From the NCBI GenBank assembly GCA_001023535.1, contig CP011020.1, positions 4,229,734 to 4,293,733 of the forward strand: a stretch of 64,000 bases of DNA, read 5' to 3'. The position numbers were made by a program, and so were the translations under genes. Source of the DNA: Pseudomonas chlororaphis (GTDB lineage Bacteria; Pseudomonadota; Gammaproteobacteria; Pseudomonadales; Pseudomonadaceae). Positions 17,259 to 27,276 of the stretch are shown here, one piece after another (position 1 is the stretch's first letter; every line of letters starts with the position of its first letter). Below the pieces are notes generated by a model. That model saw only the letters and a program-made list of their open reading frames with translations. It was not told where the DNA came from and did no database searches.

Positions 17259-18050
17259 TCACTGAGCGGCGGGAACCGCCAGCCACTGGCCGATCACTTT
17301 TTGATAGCTGCCGTTCGCCTTGCTCAGGTGCAGCCACTGGTCGACGTACATCTTCCAGGTGCTGTCGTCACGCGGCAGCAGGTAGGCCTTCTCGCCATAT
17401 TGCAGGTAGTGGGTCGGGTTGACGGCACACAGGCCAGGCTTGAGTTTCTGCTGGTAGAGCGCTTCCGAGGCATCGGTGATCATCACGTCGGCGCGCTTGT
17501 CCAGCAGTTCCTGGAAGATGGTCACGTTGTCGTGGAAGGCGAGCTGGCCCTTGGGTACGAAGGCGCGGACGAAGGCTTCGTTGGTGCCACCGGCCGGCTC
17601 CACCAGGCGTACCGAAGGTTGGTTGATCTGTTCGAGAGTCTGGTAGCGCGACTGGTCTTCGCAGCGCACCAGCGGGATCTTGCCATCCACGTCCAGGGTG
17701 TTACTGAAGTAGGCTTTCTTCTGGCGCTCCAGGGTCACCGAGATCCCGCCCATGCCGATGTCGCACTTGCCCGCCAGCATGTCCGGCATCAGGGTTTTCC
17801 AGGTGGTCTGGACCCATTGCACCTTGACGCCCAGGCTCGCGGCCAGCGAACGCGCCATGTCGATGTCGATCCCTTCGTAGTCGCCGCTTTCAGCCTTGTA
17901 GGTGTAGGGCTTGTAGTCGCCGGTGGTGCACACCTTGAGTTCGCCGCGTTGCAGGACCTCGTCCAGGTGAGAGGCGCCAGGCTCGGCCAGGGCATTGCCA
18001 CACAAGGCCAGCAGGCCGCAGAACGTCATCGTGCTTGTTATGGTTTTCAT
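17259..18050 (-). CDS. periplasmic solute-binding-fold protein, PheC (cyclohexadienyl dehydratase)-like
   Basis: A 263-residue secreted protein with a signal peptide (about 1-22, cleavage after NALA). It has a type II periplasmic binding fold. It shares many segments with P. aeruginosa PheC as I remember it: TTGDYKPYTY, GGISVTLERQKKAYFS, PAGGTNEAFVRA, HDNVTIFQELLD, MITDASEA and KAYLLPRDD. PheC makes phenylpyruvate from prephenate in the periplasm and evolved from amino-acid binding proteins. No ABC permease genes are adjacent, which favours an enzyme or orphan binding protein. Start 18050 is chosen for the signal peptide. Confidence 0.7.
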   Translation of the reverse strand: MKTITSTMTFCGLLALCGNALAEPGASHLDEVLQRGELKVCTTGDYKPYTYKAESGDYEGIDIDMARSLAASLGVKVQWVQTTWKTLMPDMLAGKCDIGMGGISVTLERQKKAYFSNTLDVDGKIPLVRCEDQSRYQTLEQINQPSVRLVEPAGGTNEAFVRAFVPKGQLAFHDNVTIFQELLDKRADVMITDASEALYQQKLKPGLCAVNPTHYLQYGEKAYLLPRDDSTWKMYVDQWLHLSKANGSYQKVIGQWLAVPAAQ

Positions 18051-18137
18051 GGGGATGGGACGTCTCGCAAGGGAAGGGGACAAGACGGGCCAGTGTAGTA
18101 AAAGTGTCTGTGGGTTGTCTCTGTGTGGCGGCCTTTG

Positions 18138-18800
18138 TCAGCGTGAAACGATCCCGTGGTCGATCGCGTATTTCACCAATGCCGCGGGTTTATCGATGTT
18201 GAGCTTGCGGCGGATGCTCAGGCGATGGGTCTCGACGGTACGCACGCTGATGTCCAGCTCGCGGGCCATTTCCTTGTTGTTCAACCCCTCGACCATCTTG
18301 CGCAGCACCTGGCTTTCCCGTGGGGTCAGTTCGTTATCAGTGTTCGGGTCGGTGGCCAGGCGTTGGGCGATTTCGGCGCTGTAGAAGGTGCCGCCGCCGA
18401 TGATCGCCTCGATCGCCGCGACGATCTCCCGCGAGGGCGCGTTCTTGAGCACGTAGCCGCTGGCACCGCAGCGCACTGACTCGCTCACGTATTCATGATT
18501 GTCGTACATGCTGAGGATGAGGATCTTCAGGCTCGGGTATTGCTTGCCCAGCAGCCGGGTCAGCTCAAGGCCGTTCATGTCCTTGAGGCTGATGTCCATC
18601 AGCAGCAGGTCCGGTGTGCAACGGCCGACCATTTCGATCGCCTGTGCGCCGTTCTCGGCTTCGCCGACCACGTTCAGTCGTGGCATGACGGACAGCAGCG
18701 CCCGGATGCCATCGCGCACCAGTGAGTGATCATCGACCAGCGCGACGCGGATCGCAGGCGGCAGGTTCATCGACAAGGGGGGCTTGGGATCAGGGGTCAT
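18138..18800 (-). CDS. NarL/LuxR-family response regulator
   Basis: A 220-residue two-component regulator. The receiver domain (about 17-130) has acidic pocket residues in LVDDHS, the phospho-acceptor Asp near residue 69 (LLLMDISLKD) and the conserved Lys in GYVLKNAP. The LuxR helix-turn-helix (about 155-215) reads LTPRESQVLRKMVEGLNNKEMAREL. It starts five bases after the histidine kinase ends. The pair is divergent from cstA, its likely target. Confidence 0.9.
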   Translation of the reverse strand: MTPDPKPPLSMNLPPAIRVALVDDHSLVRDGIRALLSVMPRLNVVGEAENGAQAIEMVGRCTPDLLLMDISLKDMNGLELTRLLGKQYPSLKILILSMYDNHEYVSESVRCGASGYVLKNAPSREIVAAIEAIIGGGTFYSAEIAQRLATDPNTDNELTPRESQVLRKMVEGLNNKEMARELDISVRTVETHRLSIRRKLNIDKPAALVKYAIDHGIVSR

Positions 18801-18805
18801 CAGCT

Positions 18806-20161
18806 TTACGTGGCCGCCATGTTCATGGGCAAAAGGATGTCCAGCTCGCTGCGCCCCGGTTCTGAGGTGACTTCCAGGCGTCCACCGAAGTGTTCGACCC
18901 GTTCGCGGATATTGCGCAGGCCGATGCCGGCGTGCCCCCGCTCGACCTGTGGCACGTTGAAGCCCATGCCATCATCCACCACCGTCAGGCGCAAGGACTC
19001 GGCGGAGCCGAACAGGCTGATGCCGACGCTTTTCGCCCCGGCGTGACGCTCGATGTTGGTGAGCGCTTCCTGGGCAATGCGGAACAGCGAGACCGGTGCG
19101 CCGTTTTCCAGCCGGCAATCGAACTCATTGGTGCGGTAGGACACCTCCAGCCCGCTGCGCTGCTGGAACTCGGAGGCGAGTTGGCCGATGGCGGCGGGCA
19201 GGCCCAGGGTATCGAGCAGGGAAGAGCGCAGGTCATGGGAGATGCTGCGGATCTCGCCGATGGCTTCGCCCAAGCGGTCTGTCGCATTCTTGAGAATGCC
19301 CAGGCCGTTTTCCTGGCCGTTTTCCAGCACATGGCTGGCCAGTTCGAACTGGAACTTGATCGACACCAGCAGTTGGCTGATGCCGTCGTGCAACTCACGG
19401 GACACTCGCGAGCGTTCCTCTTCCTGCAGGCTGACGATGCGCTGGTTCAGGCGCTGCAGTTTCTTGTCGGCCAGGCGGTGCTCGCTGACGTTGAGGGTCA
19501 TGCCACCGGCGAACACCAGCAGCACGGCCACCAGGGCGATGGCGGCGATGGCCTGCATGGTGGTGTGGATGCCTTGGGCGACTTCGGCGCGTGCCTGCTG
19601 GGTGGCGCGCTCGACGTCTTCGAGGTAGATCCCGGTGCCGAGCATCCATCCCCAGCGGTCCAGCATGACCACGTAGGCCAGTTTTTCAGTGACCTGGCCG
19701 GAGGAAGGCTTGTTCCAGGCATAACGCTGGAAGCCCTCGCCGGACTGGGCGCTCTTGAGCAGCGCCTGGATCACCGGCAGGCCATGAGGGTCCTTCATGT
19801 CCCACAGGTCTCGCCCCACCAACTCCGACTGGCGCGCGTGCATGAGGCTGCGGCCCTGGCGGTCGTACACGAAGAAATAACCGTTGATGCCGAAGCTCAG
19901 CTTGCGCAGTTCTTCCAGCACTTGCTGCCGTGCACGTTCGTCGCCCTGGCCGTCGTTGTACAACGGGGCGATCAGGCTTTGCGCCATTTCCACGTAGTTT
20001 TTCAGCTCGGCGCGCTTGCTGGCCAGGATGCTGTCTTCGATGAGCTGTGCTTGTTGGTCGCCCAACTGGCGGTTGAGCGAGATCACCAGGGCGCAGATAA
20101 CAGCGATCGCCAGGACCAGCGGCAAGATTCCGAGGGCGACGATTTTGTGTTTGAGCAGCAT
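18806..20161 (-). CDS. Cache-domain sensor histidine kinase
   Basis: A 451-residue membrane kinase. TM1 is at about 8-28, a periplasmic single Cache domain at about 33-185 (GINGYFFVYDRQGRSLMHAR, then GWMLGTGIYLEDV), and TM2 at about 203-225. A coiled linker follows, then a HisKA_3 dimerisation domain with phospho-acceptor His near 258 (SRVSRELHDG) and a HATPase_c domain ending in GHAGIGLRNIRERV. Cache domains of this type often bind small organic acids. Its position beside a CstA-type transporter suggests pyruvate or a related carboxylate as signal. Confidence 0.88.
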   Translation of the reverse strand: MLLKHKIVALGILPLVLAIAVICALVISLNRQLGDQQAQLIEDSILASKRAELKNYVEMAQSLIAPLYNDGQGDERARQQVLEELRKLSFGINGYFFVYDRQGRSLMHARQSELVGRDLWDMKDPHGLPVIQALLKSAQSGEGFQRYAWNKPSSGQVTEKLAYVVMLDRWGWMLGTGIYLEDVERATQQARAEVAQGIHTTMQAIAAIALVAVLLVFAGGMTLNVSEHRLADKKLQRLNQRIVSLQEEERSRVSRELHDGISQLLVSIKFQFELASHVLENGQENGLGILKNATDRLGEAIGEIRSISHDLRSSLLDTLGLPAAIGQLASEFQQRSGLEVSYRTNEFDCRLENGAPVSLFRIAQEALTNIERHAGAKSVGISLFGSAESLRLTVVDDGMGFNVPQVERGHAGIGLRNIRERVEHFGGRLEVTSEPGRSELDILLPMNMAAT

Positions 20162-20499
20162 CTGGACTCCTGTCAGGGCCTGACGAGGGGAGGTGGATGC
20201 TCGGCATCATATGCCAAACCTTCCCCCGAATAGGAGAGGTAACCTGCGCTGGACATCGAATCCGTAGGCACTCAGCGACATTGTGGGAGCGGGCTTGCTC
20301 GCGAAGGCGGTGGATCAGTGGCATCTGCTTTAACTGACACACCGCCTTCGCGAGCAAGCTCGCTCCCACAGGAGCGGTCTACGTAGTACTACGGATTTAT
20401 TTATTGACGGCCTACGGGGATATTGGGCCGGCTCCGAATAGCGGGGCACATTATAAAAACAATCGCCGCAGTCCACTGGACCTCGGCAGGAGACACGCA
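20162..20499. promoter_or_regulatory. divergent kinase/cstA intergenic region with REP pair
   Basis: 338 bases. A REP pair (gtgggagcgggcttgctcgcg and its inverse) occupies 20283-20369. The remaining sequence must hold the promoters for the kinase operon and cstA. A good ribosome binding site (GGCAGGAGA) precedes the cstA ATG. I could not assign -35/-10 elements. Confidence 0.5.
20283..20369. repeat. REP pair
   Basis: Inverted arms gtgggagcgggcttgctcgc and gcgagcaagctcgctcccac in the divergent kinase/cstA gap. Confidence 0.85.
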
Positions 20500-22560
20500 A
20501 TGACAACCCGTCTGGTTAAACACCTCGCCTGGTTTGCCGTGGCTGTTCTGGGAGCCTGTGCGTTGAGTGTCGTGGCCTTGCGCCGCGGCGAAGCCATCAA
20601 CGCCCTCTGGATCGTCGTCGCAGCCGTGGCCATCTACCTGGTCGCCTACCGCTACTACAGCCTCTTCATCGCCAACAACGTGATGCAACTCGATGCGCGC
20701 CGGGCCACGCCTGCCGTGCTCAACAACGATGGCCTGGACTTCGTCCCGACCAACAAGCACATCCTCTTCGGTCACCACTTCGCCGCCATTGCCGGCGCGG
20801 GACCGCTGGTCGGGCCGGTGCTGGCCGCGCAGATGGGCTACCTGCCCGGCACGCTCTGGCTGATCGCCGGCGTGGTGCTGGCCGGGGCCGTGCAGGACTT
20901 CATGGTCCTGTTCCTGTCCACCCGCCGCAACGGTCGTTCCCTGGGGGACATGGTCCGCGAGGAAATGGGCCGCATTCCCGGCACCATCGCGCTGTTCGGC
21001 TGCTTCCTGATCATGATCATCATCCTCGCGGTGCTGGCGCTGATCGTGGTCAAGGCCCTGGCCGAGAGCCCGTGGGGGATCTTCACGGTGATGGCGACCA
21101 TCCCGATCGCGATGTTCATGGGCCTGTACATGCGCTACATTCGCCCGGGCCGCATCGGCGAAATCTCGCTGATCGGCGTGCTGTTGCTGCTGGGGTCGAT
21201 CTGGCTGGGTGGGCAGATCGCCGCCGACCCGGTCTGGGCCAAGGCCTTCACCTTCACCGGGATCCAGATCACCTGGATGCTGATCGGCTACGGCTTTGTC
21301 GCCGCCGTGCTGCCGGTGTGGCTGATCCTGGCACCGCGGGACTACCTGTCGACCTTCCTCAAGATCGGCACCATCGTCGCCCTGGCGATCGGCATCCTGG
21401 TCACCATGCCCGAGCTGAAAATGCCGGCGCTGACCCAGTTCACCAATGGCCTGGGCCCGGTGTGGAAGGGCGGCCTGTTCCCGTTCCTGTTCATCACCAT
21501 CGCCTGTGGCGCGGTCTCGGGTTTCCACGCGCTGATTTCCTCGGGCACCACGCCCAAGCTGCTGGATAACGAAACCAACGCCCGCTACATCGGCTACGGC
21601 GGCATGCTCATGGAGTCCTTCGTGGCGATCATGGCGATGGTCGCCGCGTCGGTGATCGAACCGGGCGTGTACTTCGCCATGAACAGCCCGGCGGCCATCG
21701 TCGGCGGCGACGTGGTGGCCGTGGCGCAGACCGTCAGCAGTTGGGGCTTCGCCATCACGCCGGACGCCCTGCAGGCCGTGGCCAAGGACATCGGCGAGAC
21801 CACCATCCTGGCCCGTGCCGGCGGCGCGCCGACCCTGGCGGTGGGCATCGCGCAGATCCTGCACTCGGTGCTGCCGGGTGAGAACACCATGGCGTTCTGG
21901 TACCACTTCGCGATCCTGTTCGAAGCGCTGTTCATCCTCACCGCGGTGGACGCCGGCACTCGTGCCGGGCGCTTCATGCTGCAGGACCTGCTGGGCTCGT
22001 TCGTGCCGGCCCTCAAGCGCACCGAATCCTGGACCGCCAACCTGATCGCCACCGCCGGTTGCGTGGCGCTGTGGGGTTACCTGCTGTACCAGGGCGTGAT
22101 CGATCCGCTGGGCGGCATCAACACCTTGTGGCCGCTGTTCGGCATCTCCAACCAGATGCTGGCCGGTATCGCGCTGATGCTCGCCACCGTGGTGCTGATC
22201 AAGATGAAGCGCCAGCGCTACGTCTGGGTCACGCTGCTGCCGGCGACCTGGCTGCTGATCTGCACCACCACCGCGGGCCTGATCAAGCTGTTCGACGCCA
22301 ACCCGGCGATCGGCTTCCTGGCCCTGGCGCGCAAATACAACGAGGCGCTGGCAGCCGGGCAAGTCCTGGCCCCGGCCAAGAGCATCGAGCAGATGCAGCA
22401 CGTGGTGTTCAATGCCTACACCAACGCGACGTTGACGGCACTGTTCCTGTTCGTGGTCTTCAGCATCCTGTTCTACGCGCTCAAGGTCGGCATCGCCGCC
22501 TGGGGCACGAAGGAACGCACGGACAAGGAAGCGCCTTTCCAAGCGCTGCCGGACGCCTGA
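20500..22560 (+). CDS. cstA: CstA-family carbon starvation / pyruvate transporter
   Basis: A 686-residue inner-membrane protein with about 16-18 hydrophobic segments. Family signatures are [56 protein letters not shown] and [19 protein letters not shown]. coli CstA and BtsT import pyruvate (and possibly peptides) when carbon is scarce. The start at 20500 has a strong Shine-Dalgarno sequence and is preferred over a 32-codon extension. A ybdD gene follows 16 bases later, the usual partner. Confidence 0.93.
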   Translation: MTTRLVKHLAWFAVAVLGACALSVVALRRGEAINALWIVVAAVAIYLVAYRYYSLFIANNVMQLDARRATPAVLNNDGLDFVPTNKHILFGHHFAAIAGAGPLVGPVLAAQMGYLPGTLWLIAGVVLAGAVQDFMVLFLSTRRNGRSLGDMVREEMGRIPGTIALFGCFLIMIIILAVLALIVVKALAESPWGIFTVMATIPIAMFMGLYMRYIRPGRIGEISLIGVLLLLGSIWLGGQIAADPVWAKAFTFTGIQITWMLIGYGFVAAVLPVWLILAPRDYLSTFLKIGTIVALAIGILVTMPELKMPALTQFTNGLGPVWKGGLFPFLFITIACGAVSGFHALISSGTTPKLLDNETNARYIGYGGMLMESFVAIMAMVAASVIEPGVYFAMNSPAAIVGGDVVAVAQTVSSWGFAITPDALQAVAKDIGETTILARAGGAPTLAVGIAQILHSVLPGENTMAFWYHFAILFEALFILTAVDAGTRAGRFMLQDLLGSFVPALKRTESWTANLIATAGCVALWGYLLYQGVIDPLGGINTLWPLFGISNQMLAGIALMLATVVLIKMKRQRYVWVTLLPATWLLICTTTAGLIKLFDANPAIGFLALARKYNEALAAGQVLAPAKSIEQMQHVVFNAYTNATLTALFLFVVFSILFYALKVGIAAWGTKERTDKEAPFQALPDA

Positions 22561-22576
22561 AACGAGGATTGCAACG

Positions 22577-22774
22577 ATGTTCAATGACTTGAGTCGCCTG
22601 GGTAAATACCTCGGTCAGGCCGCCCGCCTGATGGTCGGCATGCCCGACTACGACAACTACGTCGAGCACATGCAGACCCAGCATCCGGACAAGCCGCTGA
22701 TGGACTACGAGACGTTCTTCCGCGAACGCCAGGAAGCCCGTTACGGCGGCAAGGCCGGGCCCAAGTGCTGCTGA
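22577..22774 (+). CDS. YbdD/YjiX family protein
   Basis: A 65-residue protein of the DUF466 (YbdD/YjiX) family: [34 protein letters not shown], split over two halves, is the family core. It nearly always follows cstA/btsT and is thought to be needed for transporter function. It ends in a Cys pair (GPKCC), as in homologues. Confidence 0.92.
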   Translation: MFNDLSRLGKYLGQAARLMVGMPDYDNYVEHMQTQHPDKPLMDYETFFRERQEARYGGKAGPKCC

Positions 22775-22798
22775 CCCGGCAGCCCTGAGGTACCCCCT

Positions 22799-22886
22799 GT
22801 GGGAGCGGGCTTGCTCGCGAATGCAGTGGGTCAGTCGATGAAGAGGTCGGCTGACCCACCGCTTTCGCGGGCAAGCCCGCTCCCAC
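22799..22886. repeat. REP pair
   Basis: Inverted arms gtgggagcgggcttgctcgcg and cgcgggcaagcccgctcccac after ybdD. Confidence 0.85.
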
Positions 22887-22933
22887 AGTGTTTTTTGGTG
22901 GGCTCAAGAGGTGGGTGCGCCACAGATCCTTGT

Positions 22934-22962
22934 GTGGGAGCGGGCTTGCCCGCGAAGACGGC
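22934..22962. repeat. single REP arm
   Basis: One unpaired arm, gtgggagcgggcttgcccgcg, between the REP pair and the end of the chemoreceptor gene. Confidence 0.7.
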
Positions 22963-23014
22963 CGCTCAGCGATGAAGTGGCTGCGGCCTTACTCCTGTCC
23001 CAGGGCGATCACTC

Positions 23015-24811
23015 TCACTCCGCCAACAACACCGCTGCATCGAACCCTACCCGCAGGTTGCCCCAATGGCGGCCGCCGAAGAAGAAGGGGACGTCGATCT
23101 CGGTCATGATTTCACCGGTATCGCGCAGGTAGGTCTGGAGCAGGAAACGCTGGACGTTGCCCGCCGCGCGCAGGCCGATCGGGTCGTTGAAGATGCGCTT
23201 GTTGCGGCACACCGGCAGGTCCACGGCACGGTCACCGGTGGGGGGCTTGGAGACCCAGCTGTTGTTCACCGGGCAATACCCCTTGGTGTCGACGATGAAG
23301 GACACCTTGCCCCCCGGCGTGCTACGGGTGAGCTTGTCGCATTCCTCCTGGCAGACCTGGGCGAAGCGCTCGGTGTAGCAGGTCATGTATTGCTTGGGAT
23401 CGGTGCCGGGGACCAATTGGTAACTCTGGTCGAACAGGTTCAGGCCCTCGCGATGCAGCGCCTCCAGGCGTACCTGGAGCGTATCGCGGCATTCGCTGGC
23501 GCGGGTGATGGCGGCGTCCAGCTTGCCGTGGCCCAGCACGAACCGGCCCAGCAGCGCCTGGACCTTTTCGGCAACGCCGGACAGGTCGCGGGTGGCCGTC
23601 GCCGACTGCTGCATGCGCTGGTCGATCGACTGGCTGTCGGCATGGATCTGGGTCACCCGGTCGTTGATGCCGGTGTTGCTGTCGGCGAACTGCTGGATAT
23701 GCTCGGCAATGTCAGCCAGCTTGCCATTGGTGGATTCGAAGTCGCCGATCATGCTTTCGAAGTGGCCGGAGGCACGTTCCACCACCTTCTGGGTTTCCCG
23801 GGCGCTGTGGCTGATCTGGGTGGTCTGTTCGTGGGTGGAGCTGACTTCCTCCAGCATCGCGTCGATGTTGCGCGAGATGTCGTCGGTGGCCCGGCTGACA
23901 TTCTGTGCCAAGGTGCGCACTTCATCGGCCACCACCGCAAAGCCCCGACCACTTTCGCCGGCCCGGGCGGCTTCGATGGCGGCGTTGAGGGCCAGCAGGT
24001 TGGTCTGGGCCGAGATCTGCTGGATCAACCCGACGATGGACTTGATGCTCGAAGAGCGTTGGTTCAACGCGCTCACCAACGTGGCGAACTCGCCGAGGCT
24101 GGCCGAGATCTCACTGATGTTGCCGGTCACTTCCAGCAGCTCGGCGTAGGAGTCACGGGCCATGCTCAGGTTCTGGGCGGTGGTGCTGGAAATGCCCTGG
24201 GTCTGGCGCGACACCTCTTCGATGCGGCCCACGGCGGTGTTGCTCTGGTCCATCACTTCCTTGGCGAACCGGGCCTGGTGAGTGGCGCTGTCGCTGGAGT
24301 CGCTGATGTTCTTCAACGAGCGCGCCGATTCCACGGCAATGTGCACGGTCAGCGCCTGGACGTTGCTGATGATCTCCCGCTGCTTGGCCAGGAAACGGTT
24401 GCAGGTGCCGGCCAGCACGCGGATCTCGTCGTGGGTCACCAGGGGCAGGTCCTTGGAGAGGTCGCCTTCACCGTTGGCGATTTCCTCCAGGGCCTTGGTC
24501 ATGGCGGTGACGGGGCGCACGATCAGGTGGCGAAAGTACCAGACCATGAAACTGATCATGCCCAGGGTCAGGACGGCGCCGAAGAGCAGGGCATGGCTGA
24601 GGCTGTCGAGCCGGCCTTCGATCTGCCCCAGCAACGCCGGGTCCAGTTGAGCATTGCGCAATTGCAGCAGGATGTCGGCACGGGCGCTCAAGGCCACCCA
24701 GTACAGCAGCGCACTGACCATCACCAGCAGGAAAAGGCTCGACAATTTTTTCGTGAGCGTATCGAAAAACTGCATCTCGATAGACTCGTACAAGGCCTTT
24801 AACGTCTGCAT
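23015..24811 (-). CDS. methyl-accepting chemotaxis protein with extra C-terminal domain
   Basis: A 598-residue receptor. TM1 is at about 24-41, followed by a very short periplasmic loop (about 35 residues), TM2 at about 76-92, a HAMP domain at about 95-150 and the signalling domain at about 190-435. The conserved hairpin tip is [20 protein letters not shown]. Unlike classical receptors it continues for about 160 residues after the signalling domain. That segment has several Cys ([37 protein letters not shown]) and ends in [11 protein letters not shown], reminiscent of a PAS/Cache-like sensor, so ligand sensing is probably cytoplasmic. Start 24811 is chosen over a six-codon extension. Confidence 0.88.
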   Translation of the reverse strand: MQTLKALYESIEMQFFDTLTKKLSSLFLLVMVSALLYWVALSARADILLQLRNAQLDPALLGQIEGRLDSLSHALLFGAVLTLGMISFMVWYFRHLIVRPVTAMTKALEEIANGEGDLSKDLPLVTHDEIRVLAGTCNRFLAKQREIISNVQALTVHIAVESARSLKNISDSSDSATHQARFAKEVMDQSNTAVGRIEEVSRQTQGISSTTAQNLSMARDSYAELLEVTGNISEISASLGEFATLVSALNQRSSSIKSIVGLIQQISAQTNLLALNAAIEAARAGESGRGFAVVADEVRTLAQNVSRATDDISRNIDAMLEEVSSTHEQTTQISHSARETQKVVERASGHFESMIGDFESTNGKLADIAEHIQQFADSNTGINDRVTQIHADSQSIDQRMQQSATATRDLSGVAEKVQALLGRFVLGHGKLDAAITRASECRDTLQVRLEALHREGLNLFDQSYQLVPGTDPKQYMTCYTERFAQVCQEECDKLTRSTPGGKVSFIVDTKGYCPVNNSWVSKPPTGDRAVDLPVCRNKRIFNDPIGLRAAGNVQRFLLQTYLRDTGEIMTEIDVPFFFGGRHWGNLRVGFDAAVLLAE

Positions 24812-24925
24812 GCCGCTGCTCCTGGGCAAAAAAATCTCTCAATGGAATACATTCGACCGCAAGGGCCAAAGCTTTAGCGGATTAGGGCGTTTTGATATCA
24901 CGGCAAGCCCGTCCGCCAAACCACT

Positions 24926-24951
24926 GTGGGAACGAGCCTGCTCGCGAAGAC
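24926..24951. repeat. single degenerate REP arm
   Basis: gtgggaacgagcctgctcgcg, an unpaired family (a) arm upstream of the TonB-dependent receptor gene. Confidence 0.6.
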
Positions 24952-25020
24952 GTCACTCACCTGTGTTCCAGGGCTCAAGCCTGGATTTCCGCCCGCAAAC
25001 TGACTCCTATTTGTATTTAC

Positions 25021-25035
25021 TGGGAATGGTTCTCA
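25021..25035. promoter_or_regulatory. candidate Fur box
   Basis: Reading the minus strand, TGAGAACCATTCCCA matches the 7-1-7 Fur consensus TGATAATnATTATCA at 10 of 14 scored positions. It is about 45 bases before the TonB-dependent receptor start, where an iron-repressed promoter is expected. Confidence 0.55.
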
Positions 25036-25080
25036 AAGTATAGTCGCTCTCATTAACATCCCTCCCGTGAGTGCAGCGCT

Positions 25081-27207
25081 TTGAATCGTTCCACCCCTTC
25101 CGCGAAACGCAACGTCTTCATCCATTGTGTACTACCCGCTGTATCCTGCTGCTTCATCGCCACCCCACTGTGGGCGCAGGACGCGCTCGAACTGCCGGCC
25201 ACGGCCATCCAGGGCAGTCGTATCCTCCAGGACGAAGGCTACACGGCGTCGCAAGCCAGCACGGCCAGCAAGAGCGACGTACCGATCAAGGAAGAAGCGC
25301 AGTCGATCAACGTGGTGACCCAGCAGACGCTGGACGATTACCAGGTGCGTTCGCTGGGCGATGCGATGAAGTTCGTCAGCGGCGTCAGCCAGGGCAATAC
25401 CCTGGGCGGCTCGCGGGACTCGCTGGTCAAGCGCGGTTTCGGCACCAACGACGACGGCTCGATCCTGCGCGACGGTGTGCGTTCGAACCTGGGGCACAAC
25501 TTCAGCGCCACCACCGAACGGGTCGAAGTGCTCAAGGGCCCGGCCTCGATGCTGTACGGTGCGTTGGAGCCCGGTGGGCTGATCAATGTCATCAGCAAGC
25601 AGCCAGAGTACACCCAGAGCACCACCCTGAGCGGCTCTGCCTACAGCGAAGGCGGCGGCACCATGGGCCTGGACACCACCGGGCCCGTGGGCGATACCGG
25701 GTTGGCGTATCGGCTGATTGCCGAGCGTGGTCATGAAGATTACTGGCGCAACTACGGTGTGAATGAAAGCACGCTGGTCGCGCCGTCCCTGGCCTGGACC
25801 GGTGAGCGGGCTTCGTTGAACCTGAGCTATGAGTACAACGAATATTCCAATCCGTTTGACCGTGGGACGATGTTTCGCAACGGGCACCCGGTCGACATCG
25901 ACTACGACAAGCGCCTCGACGAGCGCTGGGCCAAGAGCGTGGGGATTCGCGAGACGGCGACGGCCCGTTTCGAGTATGAGCTGAGCGAGGCGTGGAAGAC
26001 TCGCGTGACCTACGGTTGGAACAATGATCGATACAGTCTTTCGATTGCGCAGCCCAACTCACTGACGGGCAATACGTTGCGCCGGGCAGCAAACGGTGCC
26101 CACTACGACGATGAAACCCGTTACGCGAGCTGGGATTTCATCGGCAATCAGGAACTGTTCGGTCAGGCGCATGACTTGCTGGTCGGTGTTGATAACCAGG
26201 TCTCCAACCAGTTTCGCGGCAAGACCTATCGCAATGCGGTCCGCGCCGGTTTTGACATCACCGCTCCGGTCTATGGCAACTTGCCGGAGCCTAGCCTGGT
26301 CAGCGCCGCCCAGAGCGATCTGAGCAACGAGCTGACCTCCAGTTCCGTGTACTTGAAGGACAACTGGCACCTCGATGACCGTTGGATTCTGGTCCTGGGG
26401 GGACGCTACCAGCACTACGACCAGTACGGTGACCAAGGGCGCGGCAGTACCTACAAAGTGAACCGCGACGACAACGGCGATGCCTTCGTACCGTTCCTGG
26501 GCCTGGTCTACAAAGCCACCGACGCGTTGTCGCTGTACGGTAACTACAGCCGCTCGTTCAAGCCGAATGACACCGTGGACGACGCCGGCAACACCTTCGA
26601 TCCGGAGGAGGGCCGCAGCTACGAAGTGGGGGCCAAGTACGATCCGTTGCCCGGCTTGAACATCAACCTGGCGCTGTTCGACATCGTCAAGAAGAACGTC
26701 GTGACGTCTTCCACGGTCAATGGGGTGACCCTGGCGGAAGCCGCCGGTAAAGTCGGTTCCCAAGGCCTGGAGCTGGACATCACCGGACGCCTGTCCGAGC
26801 GCTGGGACCTGATCGGCACCTACGCCTATACCCACACGGAAATCCTCGATGACCCGGACGACGAAGGCCATCGCCTGGCCGATGCACCGAAACACACCGC
26901 CAGCCTCTACCTGACCCATCACCTGAACGTTCCCGCCGAGTTCGGTGCCTGGCACGCCGGTGGCGGTGCTCGCTACGTGGGTGAGCGTGCGGCCAACAAT
27001 GCCAACGACTTCTGGCTGAGCAGCTACACCGTGGCCGATGCCTTCGTGCGTTGGGAGGCGCCGGTGCTGGGTTACAAAACCTCGCTGCAACTGAACGTCG
27101 ACAACCTGTTCGACAAGCAGTACTACCCGTCTTCCACGGGCAGCCAGTTGCAAGTGAATGTCGGTGAGCCGCGCACCGCACGCTTGAGCGCCAGCGTGAC
27201 GTTCTGA
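25081..27207 (+). CDS. TonB-dependent siderophore receptor
   Basis: A 708-residue outer-membrane receptor. The signal peptide runs to about residue 32 (ATPLWA). The plug follows directly (KEEAQSINVVTQQTLDDYQV, then VEVLKGPASMLYGALEPGGLINVISKQP). The 22-strand barrel ends in NVGEPRTARLSASVTF with the C-terminal Phe. There is no N-terminal STN signalling domain, so it is not a sigma/anti-sigma transducer. The start is TTG because no in-frame ATG or GTG precedes the signal peptide. The Fur-like box upstream suggests iron control. The siderophore is unknown and no biosynthesis genes are adjacent. Confidence 0.9.
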   Translation: MNRSTPSAKRNVFIHCVLPAVSCCFIATPLWAQDALELPATAIQGSRILQDEGYTASQASTASKSDVPIKEEAQSINVVTQQTLDDYQVRSLGDAMKFVSGVSQGNTLGGSRDSLVKRGFGTNDDGSILRDGVRSNLGHNFSATTERVEVLKGPASMLYGALEPGGLINVISKQPEYTQSTTLSGSAYSEGGGTMGLDTTGPVGDTGLAYRLIAERGHEDYWRNYGVNESTLVAPSLAWTGERASLNLSYEYNEYSNPFDRGTMFRNGHPVDIDYDKRLDERWAKSVGIRETATARFEYELSEAWKTRVTYGWNNDRYSLSIAQPNSLTGNTLRRAANGAHYDDETRYASWDFIGNQELFGQAHDLLVGVDNQVSNQFRGKTYRNAVRAGFDITAPVYGNLPEPSLVSAAQSDLSNELTSSSVYLKDNWHLDDRWILVLGGRYQHYDQYGDQGRGSTYKVNRDDNGDAFVPFLGLVYKATDALSLYGNYSRSFKPNDTVDDAGNTFDPEEGRSYEVGAKYDPLPGLNINLALFDIVKKNVVTSSTVNGVTLAEAAGKVGSQGLELDITGRLSERWDLIGTYAYTHTEILDDPDDEGHRLADAPKHTASLYLTHHLNVPAEFGAWHAGGGARYVGERAANNANDFWLSSYTVADAFVRWEAPVLGYKTSLQLNVDNLFDKQYYPSSTGSQLQVNVGEPRTARLSASVTF

Positions 27208-27276
27208 TCTTCGGTTAAAGCCCCCTCCGTGGCCAGGGCGCCGGCTCCCTCGCCGCGGTGATAACCGTTGTAGTGG

